Source: Buchananella felis (GTDB lineage Bacteria > Actinomycetota > Actinomycetes > Actinomycetales > Actinomycetaceae). Taken from it: a stretch of 64,000 bases of DNA. Position 1 is the first letter of the stretch. Each line of letters starts with the position of its first letter. Under the pieces are notes generated by a model. That model was not told the origin of the DNA. It searched no databases and was given only the letters and a program-made list of their open reading frames with translations. Below are positions 28,566-37,108 of this stretch, piece after piece. The stretch lies in assembly GCF_041380015.1 (NCBI RefSeq), contig NZ_CP159978.1. One strand, written 5' to 3'. Made by a program: the position numbers and the translations under genes.

Positions 28566-29512
28566 GCATTCCCGAAGAGCACGGGGCGGGCACGGACGCG
28601 GACCTGCGCGTCGTAGTGCCCGCCCCGCGCGGCATTGCCGCAGCCGACGGCACCACCGGGGAATACGCCCCGCAGCCCGTCGAGCTCGACGTGCCCCGCG
28701 TGCGCCCGGCCGGGCGCGGCATCGCGGGGCTGGAGCGTGCCGCCTCAATGTCCCGTGCAGAGCACCTCGAGGCCGTTCGCGCCGGCGAGGTTGGCTCGAT
28801 GCACTCCTGGGAATTGGTCACCGCAGTGGACGGCCCGGGCACGCGCATGACCGTGTTCCTGGCCGGCTGCCCGCTGCGGTGCCTCTACTGCCACAACCCC
28901 GACACGTGGAAGATGAAGGACGGCGAGGCCGTCACGGCCCAGGAGCTGCTGGCGCGCGTCAAACGCTACAAGCCGATCTTCCGCGCCACCGGCGGCGGCG
29001 TCACCTTCTCCGGCGGCGAGCCCATGATGCAGCCGGCCTTCCTCACCCGCATGTTGACGGGCGCCAAGGAACTGGGCGTGCACACCTGCATCGACACCTC
29101 CGGCTTCTACGGCGACCACGCCACCGACCAGATGCTCGACAACCTGGACCTGGTGCTGCTGGACCTCAAGAGCGGCGACGAGGAGACCTACCAGCGCACC
29201 ACCAAGCGGCCGCTGGCCCCCACGCTGCGCTTCGCCAACGTGCTCTCGGAACGCGGCATCGAGGTGTGGGTGCGCTTCGTGCTGGTGCCCGGCCTGACCG
29301 ACGCGCCCGACAACGTGGCGCGGGTGGCCGACATCGCCGCGACCATCTCATCCCTCACCCGGGTAGAGGTGCTGCCCTTCCACCAGATGGGGCGCGACAA
29401 GTGGGACGAGCTGAAGATCCCCTACGAGCTGGAAAAGACCCCGGTGCCCACGCAGGAGCAGAGCGAGGCGGCCCGCGAGGTGTTCCGAGCGCGCGGCCTG
29501 ACCACGTTCTAG
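28562..29512 (+). CDS. pflA: Pyruvate formate-lyase-activating enzyme (radical SAM)
   Basis: 316 residues from a GTG overlapping the grcA stop. It uses SAM and a 4Fe-4S cluster to put the radical on the glycine of the PFL system. The cluster motif is GCPLRCLYCHN (CxxxCxxC) and FSGGEPMMQP is typical. The first 78 residues before GSMHSWELVTAVDGPG are extra compared with E. coli PflA and look disordered; internal starts (ATG at 28748 or 28799) are possible, but the stop-start overlap favours the long form. Confidence 0.92.
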   Translation: MSIPEEHGAGTDADLRVVVPAPRGIAAADGTTGEYAPQPVELDVPRVRPAGRGIAGLERAASMSRAEHLEAVRAGEVGSMHSWELVTAVDGPGTRMTVFLAGCPLRCLYCHNPDTWKMKDGEAVTAQELLARVKRYKPIFRATGGGVTFSGGEPMMQPAFLTRMLTGAKELGVHTCIDTSGFYGDHATDQMLDNLDLVLLDLKSGDEETYQRTTKRPLAPTLRFANVLSERGIEVWVRFVLVPGLTDAPDNVARVADIAATISSLTRVEVLPFHQMGRDKWDELKIPYELEKTPVPTQEQSEAAREVFRARGLTTF

Positions 29513-29515
29513 ACT
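29510..29515 (+). promoter_or_regulatory. -10 hexamer TAGACT overlapping the pflA stop
   Basis: TAGACT begins with the TAG stop codon of pflA and ends 6 nt before the GTG at 29522, suggesting that the lipoprotein gene has its own leaderless transcript. Confidence 0.5.
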
Positions 29516-29521
29516 ATCCCG

Positions 29522-30250
29522 GTGCGTAAGACGACCCCCCTGGTGACCGTGTTGGCGGCTGCTGCCCTGTTGGCGGGCTGCTCCCAGACGGGGCAGACGC
29601 AGCCGGCCCCCGTGCCGGACGCGCCGGCCCCGCAGGCCTCGCAGGACGCCGGTGGGCAGCCGCCCGTCCAGCAGCCCGCACCGGACTTCACCCCGGCGCC
29701 CGTGGACGAGAGCGTCTACTACGAGCCCATCGAGAAGCCGTACGACGCCGCCTACCTGGCCGGCTACTACGTGGGCAGCGTGGACCTGCCGGCGTCCCCG
29801 GAGGAGCTCGCCGCCTACATGGAGACCCAGACGGGCAAGGTGGCCCAGCCGCAGGAGCGCCTGGGTTGCAAGGTGGGAGGCGTCTCCGCCCGCCGCGTGG
29901 AGCTGGACTACGGCGACCTGGTGTTCGCCGGCGAGGCCTACAAGTCCGAAGACGAGCTGAAGATCACCGGCTGGCGCCTGACCGGCCCGGCCCCGGAGGG
30001 ACTGTTCCCGCCCGGCGGCGTGCAGGTGGGCGACCCGCGCGACTCCCTGTTCTCCCGCGTGGGCAACCTCTACCTGGACAACTACTCCGAGGGCCGCTAC
30101 TACGGCCAGGAGGTCTACCTGTCCTTCGACATGCGCGACGCCGAGGAGATCGGTTACGTCTCGGCAGACCCGGGTGCCGAGGTGCGCTGGGTGATCCGCG
30201 ACGGCAAGATCGCCGAAATCCTCACCGGCTGGCCCGTCTGCCAGGACTGA
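29522..30250 (+). CDS. Putative lipoprotein of unknown function
   Basis: 242 residues. A short lipoprotein signal (MRKTTPLVTVLAAAALLAGC) with lipobox LAGC, cleaved before Cys20. A Pro/Gln/Ala-rich linker follows, then a compact domain of about 180 residues with one internal Cys (RLGCKVGG) and a C-terminal Cys (WPVCQD) that could form a disulfide. I recognise no family. Attached to the outer face of the membrane by inference. It follows pflA but appears to have its own promoter. Confidence 0.75.
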   Translation: MRKTTPLVTVLAAAALLAGCSQTGQTQPAPVPDAPAPQASQDAGGQPPVQQPAPDFTPAPVDESVYYEPIEKPYDAAYLAGYYVGSVDLPASPEELAAYMETQTGKVAQPQERLGCKVGGVSARRVELDYGDLVFAGEAYKSEDELKITGWRLTGPAPEGLFPPGGVQVGDPRDSLFSRVGNLYLDNYSEGRYYGQEVYLSFDMRDAEEIGYVSADPGAEVRWVIRDGKIAEILTGWPVCQD

Positions 30251-30289
30251 CGCAACACCGCAGCCGGCCGGTGGGTGCCAGCCGGGGCG

Positions 30290-31540
30290 CTACTTGGCGT
30301 CGCTGAAGGTGGCGCCGGCCAGAACGTCGGCCAACTCGGGGGCGAGCATGGCGGCCTGCCAGGCGCGGCCCCCAATCGCACCGATCAGCTCGGCGATCGC
30401 CTCCGCAGACAGGTCACCGCCCGCCTGGCGCTTCTCGTGGCACCGCCACGCCAACACGCGCTGCAGCTGCGGGCGCAGCAGGATCTCCTGCGGCACGTGC
30501 AGGAACTCGGCGCGCTCCAGGATGGCGGCGCGCAGGGCGTCGTACATCTCGGTGGCCGCAGGGGAGTGGCGCTTCCAGTTGCGCGGGTCGCCCACGCCGC
30601 CGGGCGGCGAGGGGGCGCGGGTGGCAGGCAGGTCCTCCTCCGGGATCGCCCAGGCGGCCTCCAGCGCCGCCACGATGAAGTCCAGGTTCTCCTTCACCCG
30701 GCCGTTGCGGCAGGCCTTGAGGGAGAGCACGTCGGCGGCGGTCTTGGCCTCGCTCTCCGCGATAGCGATCAGCGAGTGGTGGGGGATCAGGCGACCGGGG
30801 GTGAGGTCCACGGCGGCAGCCATGTCCTCACGCACGCTCCACACCTCGCGCAGGATCGCCAGGCCACGGCGCGAACGCACCTTGTTCGCCTGCGGCACGC
30901 GGCGCCACGGGTCAGGCTTAGGCGGGGCGGGCGGGGCGGTGCGCAGGTGCTCGAACTCCTCCAGCGCCCACTCCAGCTTGCCGGTCTTCTCCAGGGCGGC
31001 CAGCTGGCGCTCGCGCAGCTCGATCAGCAACTCCACGTCCAGGGCGGCGTACGCCAGGAAGGACGGCGGCAGGGGCCGCTGCGACCAGTCGGCGGCAGAG
31101 TGCTCTTTGGCCAGGGCCAGCCCGAACTCGTCCTCGATGAGCGGGCCCAAGCCGATGCGCTCGTAGCCGAGGATGCGGGCCGCCAGCGCGGTGTCGAACA
31201 GCTTGGCGGGGTAGAGGCCCTCCAGCGCCAGGCAAGGCATGTCCTGGTCTGCGGCGTGCAAGATCCACTCCACGCCCTGCAGCGCCTGGGCGATCAGCCC
31301 CAGCCCGTCGAAGTGGGTGGGGTCGATCAGGAAGGAACCGGAGCCCTCGCGGCGCAGCTGCACCAGGTAGGCGCGCTGGTGGTACTTGAAACCGGCGGCG
31401 CGCTCGGTGTCGATCGCCACCGGGCCCGTGCCCTCCTTCAAGGCGGCGGCGCACTCCTCCAGTTCCTTCTGGGTGGTGATAAGGGCAGGGATGCCCTCAC
31501 GCGGCTCCGTGAGCGGAAGAATCTCGAGGGGATTAGACAT
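30290..31540 (-). CDS. rnd: Ribonuclease D
   Basis: 416 residues. A 3'-5' exonuclease domain with the DEDD residues: AIDTERA (Asp and Glu), ADQDMPCLAL (Asp) and YAALDVELLIEL (Tyr...Asp). An HRDC domain occupies about residues 215-300 (LREVWSVREDMAAAVDLTP). RNase D trims the 3' ends of stable RNAs such as tRNA precursors. It lies 21 nt downstream of the DUF3000 gene, a pairing conserved in actinobacteria. Confidence 0.9.
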   Translation of the reverse strand: MSNPLEILPLTEPREGIPALITTQKELEECAAALKEGTGPVAIDTERAAGFKYHQRAYLVQLRREGSGSFLIDPTHFDGLGLIAQALQGVEWILHAADQDMPCLALEGLYPAKLFDTALAARILGYERIGLGPLIEDEFGLALAKEHSAADWSQRPLPPSFLAYAALDVELLIELRERQLAALEKTGKLEWALEEFEHLRTAPPAPPKPDPWRRVPQANKVRSRRGLAILREVWSVREDMAAAVDLTPGRLIPHHSLIAIAESEAKTAADVLSLKACRNGRVKENLDFIVAALEAAWAIPEEDLPATRAPSPPGGVGDPRNWKRHSPAATEMYDALRAAILERAEFLHVPQEILLRPQLQRVLAWRCHEKRQAGGDLSAEAIAELIGAIGGRAWQAAMLAPELADVLAGATFSDAK

Positions 31541-31561
31541 GCGCGGTTAACGATCCCTTTG

Positions 31562-32116
31562 CTAAGAGGCGTACCGGTGAAGACTAGCAACTCCATCGGG
31601 GGCAATGCCGCCGGCCTCGCGCACCGCGTCCAGCCAGGCGGACACGCAGGGGGCGAGGTCGGTGGAGTCGGGGGACCAGGAAGCGCGCAGCTCCACCCGG
31701 GTGTTACCGCCGCGCAGCCGCAGCCCACCGAACGTCTCAGACAGGACGCGCGTGACCGTGCCTGTGATCAAGTGCTCGGGCGCGCCGGCCTCCACCAGCG
31801 GCCGCGACAGCCAGGACCACGCCACGGCGCCCAGGAACGGGTCGTCCGCCATCTCGTGCTCCAGGCTGCCGGTTACCGTGGCGACCAGGCGCCAGGCGCC
31901 CTCCCATTCCTCGTGCCCGGCCGGGTCGTGCAGGATCACCAGCACGCCGGATGACAGCGGTACGCCGTCGCGCTCCTCCACGGTGTTGGCCTCCAGGGCG
32001 GCGGTGAAGGGAGCCAGCTTGGTGGGCGCGTCCACCTCCCGCAGTTGCATGGAACTGGGGACCTCAATTGAACGCAAGGACATCAGCGCGTCCACGAACT
32101 CTTGGGGTACCTGCAC
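31562..32116 (-). CDS. DUF3000 family protein
   Basis: 184 residues from a GTG at 32116. It belongs to DUF3000, an actinobacterial family found next to rnd. Segments DDPFLGAVAWSWL and GTVTRVLSETFGGL are typical. Soluble, function unknown. TAGCCT 6 nt upstream supports the start. Together with rnd it forms a two-gene minus-strand operon. Confidence 0.8.
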   Translation of the reverse strand: MQVPQEFVDALMSLRSIEVPSSMQLREVDAPTKLAPFTAALEANTVEERDGVPLSSGVLVILHDPAGHEEWEGAWRLVATVTGSLEHEMADDPFLGAVAWSWLSRPLVEAGAPEHLITGTVTRVLSETFGGLRLRGGNTRVELRASWSPDSTDLAPCVSAWLDAVREAGGIAPDGVASLHRYAS

Positions 32117-32122
32117 AAGCCA

Positions 32123-32128
32123 AGGCTA
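32123..32128 (-). promoter_or_regulatory. -10 hexamer TAGCCT for DUF3000-rnd
   Basis: On the minus strand TAGCCT ends 6 nt before the GTG at 32116, another leaderless-type start. Confidence 0.55.
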
Positions 32129-32199
32129 AGGCCGGCGCATTTGCTAGCGCGGCAGGGCACGCCGGGGTCTCGCCCAGCCGCCCGGTGGGGAGGCGGCGG

Positions 32200-32345
32200 C
32201 CCGGGCGGCGAACGCGCACCCGCCGCTCGGGAGCCCGGGCGGCGAGCGCAGACCCGCCGCTCGGCGGCCCGGGCGGCGAACGCGGACCCGTCGCTCGGGA
32301 GTCCGGGCGGCGCGCGGAGACCCGCAGCACGGCGGCCCGGGAGCC
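32200..32345. repeat. 34-bp imperfect tandem repeat, four units plus a partial fifth
   Basis: Units start at 32200, 32234, 32268 and 32302, and a partial one at 32336. Each begins YCCGGGCGGC and contains CCGCTCGG or a variant. They fill most of the 330-bp gap between divergent DUF3000 and ATP-grasp genes. Some frames are open here only because of GC content; I see no gene. Confidence 0.85.
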
Positions 32346-32448
32346 AGCCGCGAGAACTGCCCCCGGCCGCTCTCAGGAAAAGCGCAGGGAAATGCGTTAC
32401 TTTTCCTTGGGCTAAGCATCCCCCGGGCTAGAAGGAAGTAGGACAGCA

Positions 32449-33681
32449 ATGACGCAGATTCAGCCGGTGATCCTGGGTGGGGACATCGGGGCCTACGCCA
32501 TTGGTCGGTCTTTCCACGAGGCGTTCGGGGTGCAGAGCGTGTGCCTGGCGCCCGCGCCTACGGAGTTGATCACGCGCTCGGAGATTTTCCGGGTGCACCC
32601 GGTGGCGTCATCTTCGGACGCTGACACCCTGGCGGCGCTGCTGGAGGTGGCCGCGGCCAACCCGCACGCCCGCTGCGTGTTGATGGCGAACACGGACTTC
32701 CACGTGGACTTCATCATCCGGCACCGCGCCCAGTTGGAGGACCACTACGCCCTGCCCTTCCCGCCCGCCGAGGTGGTGGCGCAGGTGAGCGACAAGGTGG
32801 AGTTTGCCCGCGTGTGCGATTCGCTGGGGATCCGCACCCCGCGCACGGTGGTGGTGCCGCTGGCCGACCCAGCGCAGGGAAAGTGGGCGGCCCCGGCCCT
32901 GGATCTGACCTTCCCGGTGGTGGCCAAGACCGCTAAGGGAGCGCCCTACGACGCCGTGGATTTCCCGGGCAAGCGCAAGATCTATTTCTTCACCTCCCCG
33001 GAGGAGCTGGCCGAGCTGTGGGGCTCGCTGCGCCGCGCCGGCTTCCGGGATGACTTCCTGGTGCAGGAGCTCATTCCGGGCGATAACACCGCGATGCGTT
33101 CGATCACGGCCTACGTGGATTCCACGGGCGAGGTGACGCTGCTGGGGAGCGCGCGTGTGCTGCTGGAGGACCACGCCCCGACCATGGTGGGCAATCCCGT
33201 GGCGATGATCACAAAGGTGTTGCCGGAGCTGTGGGAGGACGCCAAGCGGTTCCTGCAGGCCACCGGTTATCGCGGCTTTGCGAACTTCGATGTGAAGATC
33301 GACCCGCGCGACGGCACGGCCTACTTCTTTGAGGTCAATCCGCGCATCGGCCGCAATTCTTACTACATGACGGCGGCGGGCCATAACCCGATGTCGGTGA
33401 TGGTGGCGGACCTGGTCAACGGCGAGTTGGTTTCCCCGCGCACGGTGACGCGCGAGGTGCTCTACTCGCTGGTGCCGCTGGCGCTGCTTAAGCGTTACCT
33501 GGTTTCTGCCGCCCTGCGCCGCGAGGTGGCGGGCCTGGCGCGTGCCGGGCGAGTGGTGGATCCGTTGCGGTACAAGGCCGACCGTGGCCTGCGCCGCCGC
33601 CTGGTGGTGGAGGCCCAGCGCCTGAACCACTTCCGCAAGTTCGCGCGCTACTACCCCAAGCCCACGCAGTCTTCCTTCTGA
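32449..33681 (+). CDS. ATP-grasp carboxylate-amine ligase
   Basis: 410 residues. It resembles the COG3919 ATP-grasp family: an N-terminal GGDIGAYAIGRSFHEAFG segment, nucleotide-binding VVAKTAKG and YFFTSPEE, and the metal-binding end FFEVNPRIGRNSY. Such ligases join a carboxylate to an amine using ATP; D-aspartate ligases of peptidoglycan cross-bridges belong to a related group. A FemAB-type gene follows 354 bp downstream, so the pair could build the interpeptide bridge. The substrate is inference. GGAAGTAGGAC provides a ribosome site. Confidence 0.8.
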   Translation: MTQIQPVILGGDIGAYAIGRSFHEAFGVQSVCLAPAPTELITRSEIFRVHPVASSSDADTLAALLEVAAANPHARCVLMANTDFHVDFIIRHRAQLEDHYALPFPPAEVVAQVSDKVEFARVCDSLGIRTPRTVVVPLADPAQGKWAAPALDLTFPVVAKTAKGAPYDAVDFPGKRKIYFFTSPEELAELWGSLRRAGFRDDFLVQELIPGDNTAMRSITAYVDSTGEVTLLGSARVLLEDHAPTMVGNPVAMITKVLPELWEDAKRFLQATGYRGFANFDVKIDPRDGTAYFFEVNPRIGRNSYYMTAAGHNPMSVMVADLVNGELVSPRTVTREVLYSLVPLALLKRYLVSAALRREVAGLARAGRVVDPLRYKADRGLRRRLVVEAQRLNHFRKFARYYPKPTQSSF

Positions 33682-34035
33682 GCGGCCTTTGTTGTCCGAC
33701 GCCCCGCCTGCCGCCCGGTAGCGCTGGGCCGGTCGCCTGCCGGCCGGGTTTTACGGCCGGTGGGGAGGGACGACGTTCCGCCCGCCTGGCACTAGCGCCG
33801 GCGGGACCCGTTTGGCCCGCACGCGCCGCCGCTCGGCCCGGTGTCCCGGGGGAGTGGAAGTACCGGGTGGGCCGGTGCCCGGCTGCCACCGGCGCGAAGC
33901 GGGGCCGGAGTGGGGGAGCGGCGGGCGGGGCGTCGTCGGTGAAAGGGAAACGATCGCGGGCGTGCTTGAACCGGGCGGCCAAGCGTGAGTCAATGAATCA
34001 GACGCTCGAAGCGGGCGCCAAAGAGAGGTGAGGTT
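33682..34035. other. Gene-free GC-rich spacer with a probable terminator
   Basis: 354 bp between the ATP-grasp and FemAB genes. A hairpin (GGCCGG 33727-33732 with CCGGCC 33740-33745) followed by GGGTTTTA may end the ATP-grasp transcript. Open frames on the minus strand have no ribosome site or recognisable protein features. Confidence 0.5.
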
Positions 34036-35064
34036 GTGCAGGCAGCAGACAGCGCAATGACCGTGACGGAGCTAACCGCCCAAGAATTCAAGGTGGCGTT
34101 GGCGGGGGTGCGGCCGATCCCGGTGGACCAGTCGGCGGCGTGGGAGGCCCTGGACGCCCGCCTGGAGGGCCGCCAGCCCTGGAAGCGGCTGCGCGTGGAC
34201 GAGGATGGCAAGCCGGTGGCGTTCGTCTACCTGGCCGAATACAAGCTGCGCGGCGCCGCCTACCTGTGGGCACGGTCGGGCCCGATCTACGTCAAGGAGC
34301 AGTCGCCGGCGCGCGAGGAGGCGATCCGTGCCGCTCTGGTGGCCTACGTGCGTGCCCACCACAAGAAAGCCGTGTTCCTGCGGCTGCACGCCCGCTACCG
34401 CGGGCCAGACACCCTGCGGCCGCTGCAGATCATCACCTACGACCGCACCGTGAAGATCCCGCTGGCCCCCCGCAGCGAAGAAGAGATCCTTGCCACAATG
34501 ACCACCGACGGCAAGAGGTCCATCCGCCGGGCGCTCAAACGAATCGACGAGGGCGGGGCGGAGTTCTGCGAGGACACCGGGCTCAGCCGCGAGGCGTTCG
34601 GCGAGTATTACGCCGTGCTGCGCGAAACGGCGCGGCGCGACGGCTTTAGCCCCCACCCGGAGAGCTACTACTGGGCCATGCTGGAGGGGATGGGCCAGGA
34701 CGTGGCGCGCCTCTTTGGGGTGCGGCGCGAGGGCAAGCTCCTGTGCTGGGACCTGGTGCTGGTGCACGACAAGCAGGCCGTGGCCTTCTTCGGCGCCTCC
34801 CTGACCGAGGCACGCGAGGTCTTGGGGCCCGACGCCCTGGACTGGCACGTGGCCCGCACGCTGGCCGCCGAGGGCGTGGAGAGCTTCGACCTGATGGGCA
34901 TCGACTCTCCCACCACGCCCGAGCTCTACGGGGTGGGGCGCTACAAGCGCAAGTTCGCCCTAGCCCCCACCGACGTGGACGCGGCCTGGGACGTCCCGGT
35001 GCGTCCGGTGCTCTACAGGGCCCTGGCCGGGGCGCTGCGCATGAAGCGGGCGCTGCGCGGGTAG
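34036..35064 (+). CDS. FemAB/FemX-family peptidoglycan bridge aminoacyltransferase
   Basis: 342 residues from a GTG with GAGAGGTGAGG upstream. Fem transferases move an amino acid from aminoacyl-tRNA onto the side chain of the peptidoglycan stem peptide. Two GNAT-like halves are present; conserved stretches are GPIYV, LATMTTDGKRSIRRALK, YYAVLRETARRDGF and the C-terminal SFDLMGIDSPTTPELYGVGRYKRKF, typical of FemABX. Followed by a strong terminator. The amino acid added cannot be read from sequence. Confidence 0.85.
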   Translation: MQAADSAMTVTELTAQEFKVALAGVRPIPVDQSAAWEALDARLEGRQPWKRLRVDEDGKPVAFVYLAEYKLRGAAYLWARSGPIYVKEQSPAREEAIRAALVAYVRAHHKKAVFLRLHARYRGPDTLRPLQIITYDRTVKIPLAPRSEEEILATMTTDGKRSIRRALKRIDEGGAEFCEDTGLSREAFGEYYAVLRETARRDGFSPHPESYYWAMLEGMGQDVARLFGVRREGKLLCWDLVLVHDKQAVAFFGASLTEAREVLGPDALDWHVARTLAAEGVESFDLMGIDSPTTPELYGVGRYKRKFALAPTDVDAAWDVPVRPVLYRALAGALRMKRALRG

Positions 35065-35085
35065 CCCCAGGAGCGCGAGAGGCGA

Positions 35086-35124
35086 GGCGGCGGGCGGGAA
35101 CGGGCGGGGTTCCCGCCCGCCGCC
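35086..35124 (+). terminator. Terminator after the FemAB gene
   Basis: Perfect 14-bp stem (35086-35099 with 35111-35124), 11-nt loop, followed by GTCTCTTG. Confidence 0.8.
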
Positions 35125-35246
35125 GTCTCTTGCCCCGCGCGGTTGGGTGCGCGGTTAGTCGGTGCACGGCAGGGCTCGCCGCCTAACCACGCGGTTGGGC
35201 GCCCGGCCCGCCAGCCCCGGGCGGGGGCCGTGTCACCCGGTTCCCC

Positions 35247-35332
35247 CGCCGAAACTTGTCAAACCGCGCCGGGCCTTGTCCATAGACACCCCGCTAAGGA
35301 CAAGTCTCGTGGGGTTTGGACAAGTTTCGGCG
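35247..35332. repeat. Nested inverted repeat with four ACTTGTC-type sites
   Basis: Outer arms 35247-35265 and 35313-35332 are complementary apart from one bulged base. Inner arms 35275-35281 (CTTGTCC) and 35298-35304 (GGACAAG) are exact. The motif GGACAAGT occurs twice in direct order 20 bp apart and twice inverted. It lies between the FemAB terminator and the tRNA-Val terminator, in a 474-bp gap (35125-35598) where I find no gene. Confidence 0.8.
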
Positions 35333-35560
35333 AGTCAAAGGGCGGTCAGGCACCCACTACGGCCCCGAAGGCGGTAACCGCAAACGATGCGGAATGGGCA
35401 GGCAGAAGCCACGAAACCAACCCCGAACACGTCGAGCCTGTACGCACATTTCTGCCGCTAACCCTTACGCGCCTGCGCGGGAGACGTTGCGAAGCCTGCG
35501 GGCGCGCCTGGATAGCCGACACTCCCTACGCGCATGCGCGGCAGGTGCGGTGGGGAAAGC

Positions 35561-35590
35561 AAAAGGCCGGATCCCGTGGGATCCGGCCTT
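35561..35590 (-). terminator. Terminator of tRNA-Val (CAC)
   Basis: Minus-strand hairpin: 13-bp stem (35563-35575 with 35578-35590), tiny loop, then TTTTGC on the minus strand. Confidence 0.85.
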
Positions 35591-35598
35591 AGCCTTGC

Positions 35599-35673
35599 TG
35601 GTGGGCGATACTGGGTTCGAACCAGTGACCTCTTCGGTGTGAACGAAGCGCGCTACCACTGCGCCAATCGCCC
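35599..35673 (-). tRNA. tRNA-Val (CAC)
   Basis: Acceptor GGGCGAT pairs with ATCGCCC, followed by A and an encoded CCA. The anticodon stem CTTCG/CGAAG holds the loop TTCACAC, giving anticodon CAC. The T loop is GTTCGAACC. 75 nt including CCA. Confidence 0.95.
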
Positions 35674-35766
35674 TTGCGGGATGGAACATTACATGAGGTG
35701 CGCGGCGAACGCAAAATTTGCGTTTTGCCCGGGAGGTGGTCTACAGTTCTCGAGTCGCAAGACGTT

Positions 35767-35842
35767 GCGGATGTAGCTCAGTTGGTAGAGCATCACCTTG
35801 CCAAGGTGAGGGTCGCGGGTTCGAGTCCCGTCATCCGCTCCA
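35767..35842 (+). tRNA. tRNA-Gly (GCC), copy 1
   Basis: Acceptor GCGGATG/CATCCGC, D loop AGCTCAGTTGGTAGAGC, anticodon loop TTGCCAA (anticodon GCC), T loop GTTCGAGTC, encoded CCA. Bases 1-73 are identical to the copy at 37109. Confidence 0.95.
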
Positions 35843-35860
35843 CGAAGGCCAAGCCTTCAC

Positions 35861-35931
35861 GGTGGGTTGGCCGAGAGGCGAGGCAGCGGCCTGCAAAGCC
35901 GTATACACGGGTTCGAATCCCGTACCCACCT
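35861..35931 (+). tRNA. tRNA-Cys (GCA)
   Basis: Acceptor GGTGGGT/ACCCACC, anticodon loop CTGCAAA (anticodon GCA), T loop GTTCGAATC. CCA is not encoded. It follows tRNA-Gly by 18 nt and is closed by the terminator at 35946. Confidence 0.93.
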
Positions 35932-35945
35932 CTCAGAGTCACTAG

Positions 35946-35967
35946 CACCCCGGCGGGGTGTTTTTTT
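35946..35967 (+). terminator. Classic intrinsic terminator of the tRNA-Gly/tRNA-Cys unit
   Basis: CACCCC/GGGGTG stem with a 3-nt loop followed by seven T residues. Confidence 0.92.
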
Positions 35968-36061
35968 CGTTTCCGCTCCCATGCGCCTGGGCCTGCCGCG
36001 CAGAGCGCGCGGGTGCCCGCGCTGCACGGGCAGGGGCGCAGGCTCACGCCCGGGGCTCGTT

Positions 36062-36091
36062 GGAGTCCGTCGGAGTCCGTCGGAGCCCATC
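36062..36091. repeat. Three 10-bp tandem repeats
   Basis: GGAGTCCGTC twice, then GGAGCCCATC. The surrounding 290 bp between the tRNA-Cys terminator and the methyltransferase show no gene. Confidence 0.7.
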
Positions 36092-36223
36092 GGCTTGGCT
36101 CGGCGCGGCCCAGCGCCGCTCGGCGTGGCTGAGCGGGCTCGGTGCCGACGGTCCTAGGTGCCGGCGAGTAGTGCGCCGGCGGGGCAGCATTCCGGTGGCG
36201 CGGCCTGGCCGGCGGTGGCCCGC

Positions 36224-36856
36224 TTAGCGCAGTGTGGCCAGCACCACCGCGTCGCTGGAGACGTCCTGGCGGGCGCGGGAGCGCTTGGGGCGCACCTTGA
36301 CCCGGTCAATGTGGCCGGCGAAGTCGATCCGGTAGCCCAGCCGGGCCAGCTCTCCGGCCAGTTGGGTGGGCTCCCACAGCATCGCGGGATTCTTGGGTCC
36401 GGGCACGTCGCGAGTGAGGTTTCGCACAGCGTGACCCACCAGCACTAGCTGCCCGCCCGGCCGCAGCCAGGTGGTCATGTTGCCCAGGACCGAGGAGACG
36501 TGGAAGTCGGGGGAGTGCAGGTAGGCGGCCAGCACCAGGTCCACTGCGGCGGCGGGGCGCCAGTGGCCCGCGTCGCCGGCCACCCACGAGATGCCCGGCT
36601 CCGGCCTGCCCAGTGCCGCCTCGACCGCGACCGCAGAGCCCTCCAGCGCCGTCACCACGTATCCCCGCCCGGTCAGCTCGCGCGCGTGGCGCCCCTCCCC
36701 GGCCCCCACGTCGATCGCGGTGGGAGCCCCGGCCGGCGCGGGCGATAGCTTTTCCAGCATGTCCAGGGCCGCCACCACCCCCAGCGAGGCGTGGGCGGGA
36801 AAGAGCCTGCGCCCGCTGCGGATCGCCTCTGCGTAACGTTCGTCCCAATTTGCCAT
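36224..36856 (-). CDS. Class I SAM-dependent methyltransferase
   Basis: 210 residues. The SAM-binding motif I is AIDVGAGEGRHARELTGRGY (about residues 46-65), with an acidic motif II (VTALEGS) and the post-motif LRPGGQLVLVGHA. The start NWDERYAEAIRSG resembles TehB-like enzymes. Substrate unknown. A GGGAGC site stands 6 nt before the ATG. It is isolated between two tRNA clusters on the opposite strand. Confidence 0.8.
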   Translation of the reverse strand: MANWDERYAEAIRSGRRLFPAHASLGVVAALDMLEKLSPAPAGAPTAIDVGAGEGRHARELTGRGYVVTALEGSAVAVEAALGRPEPGISWVAGDAGHWRPAAAVDLVLAAYLHSPDFHVSSVLGNMTTWLRPGGQLVLVGHAVRNLTRDVPGPKNPAMLWEPTQLAGELARLGYRIDFAGHIDRVKVRPKRSRARQDVSSDAVVLATLR

Positions 36857-37108
36857 GTTCAGCTCCCGTGGAAGTGGCTACCTGTTGGCCCGATTCTGCC
36901 CTCTGCGCGTGGCGGCGGCAGGGCGAAGTGGGGCGGGTGGCCGACGTCGTCCACGTGCCATGCCGCGAAATCGCGCCGGTTTCTGTCCTTGGCGGCGGGT
37001 AGAGGTGGCGCCCCAGCGCAGGGTGGGGCGAGCGTCACACCCGTTCGATTTCGTTTTTCGGCCGAGGTGCTGTTAAGGTTTCTTCTCGTTGCCGACGAGG
37101 TAACAAAC

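Noticed and set aside
33488..33982. Minus-strand open frame between the ATP-grasp and FemAB genes
   Set aside because: It runs antisense into the ATP-grasp gene, is composed of Arg/Pro/Gly-rich sequence typical of a GC-driven shadow frame and has no start signal.
35316..35642. Open frame running into tRNA-Val
   Set aside because: Its C-terminal GDTGFEPVTSSV is the well-known mistranslation of a tRNA gene.
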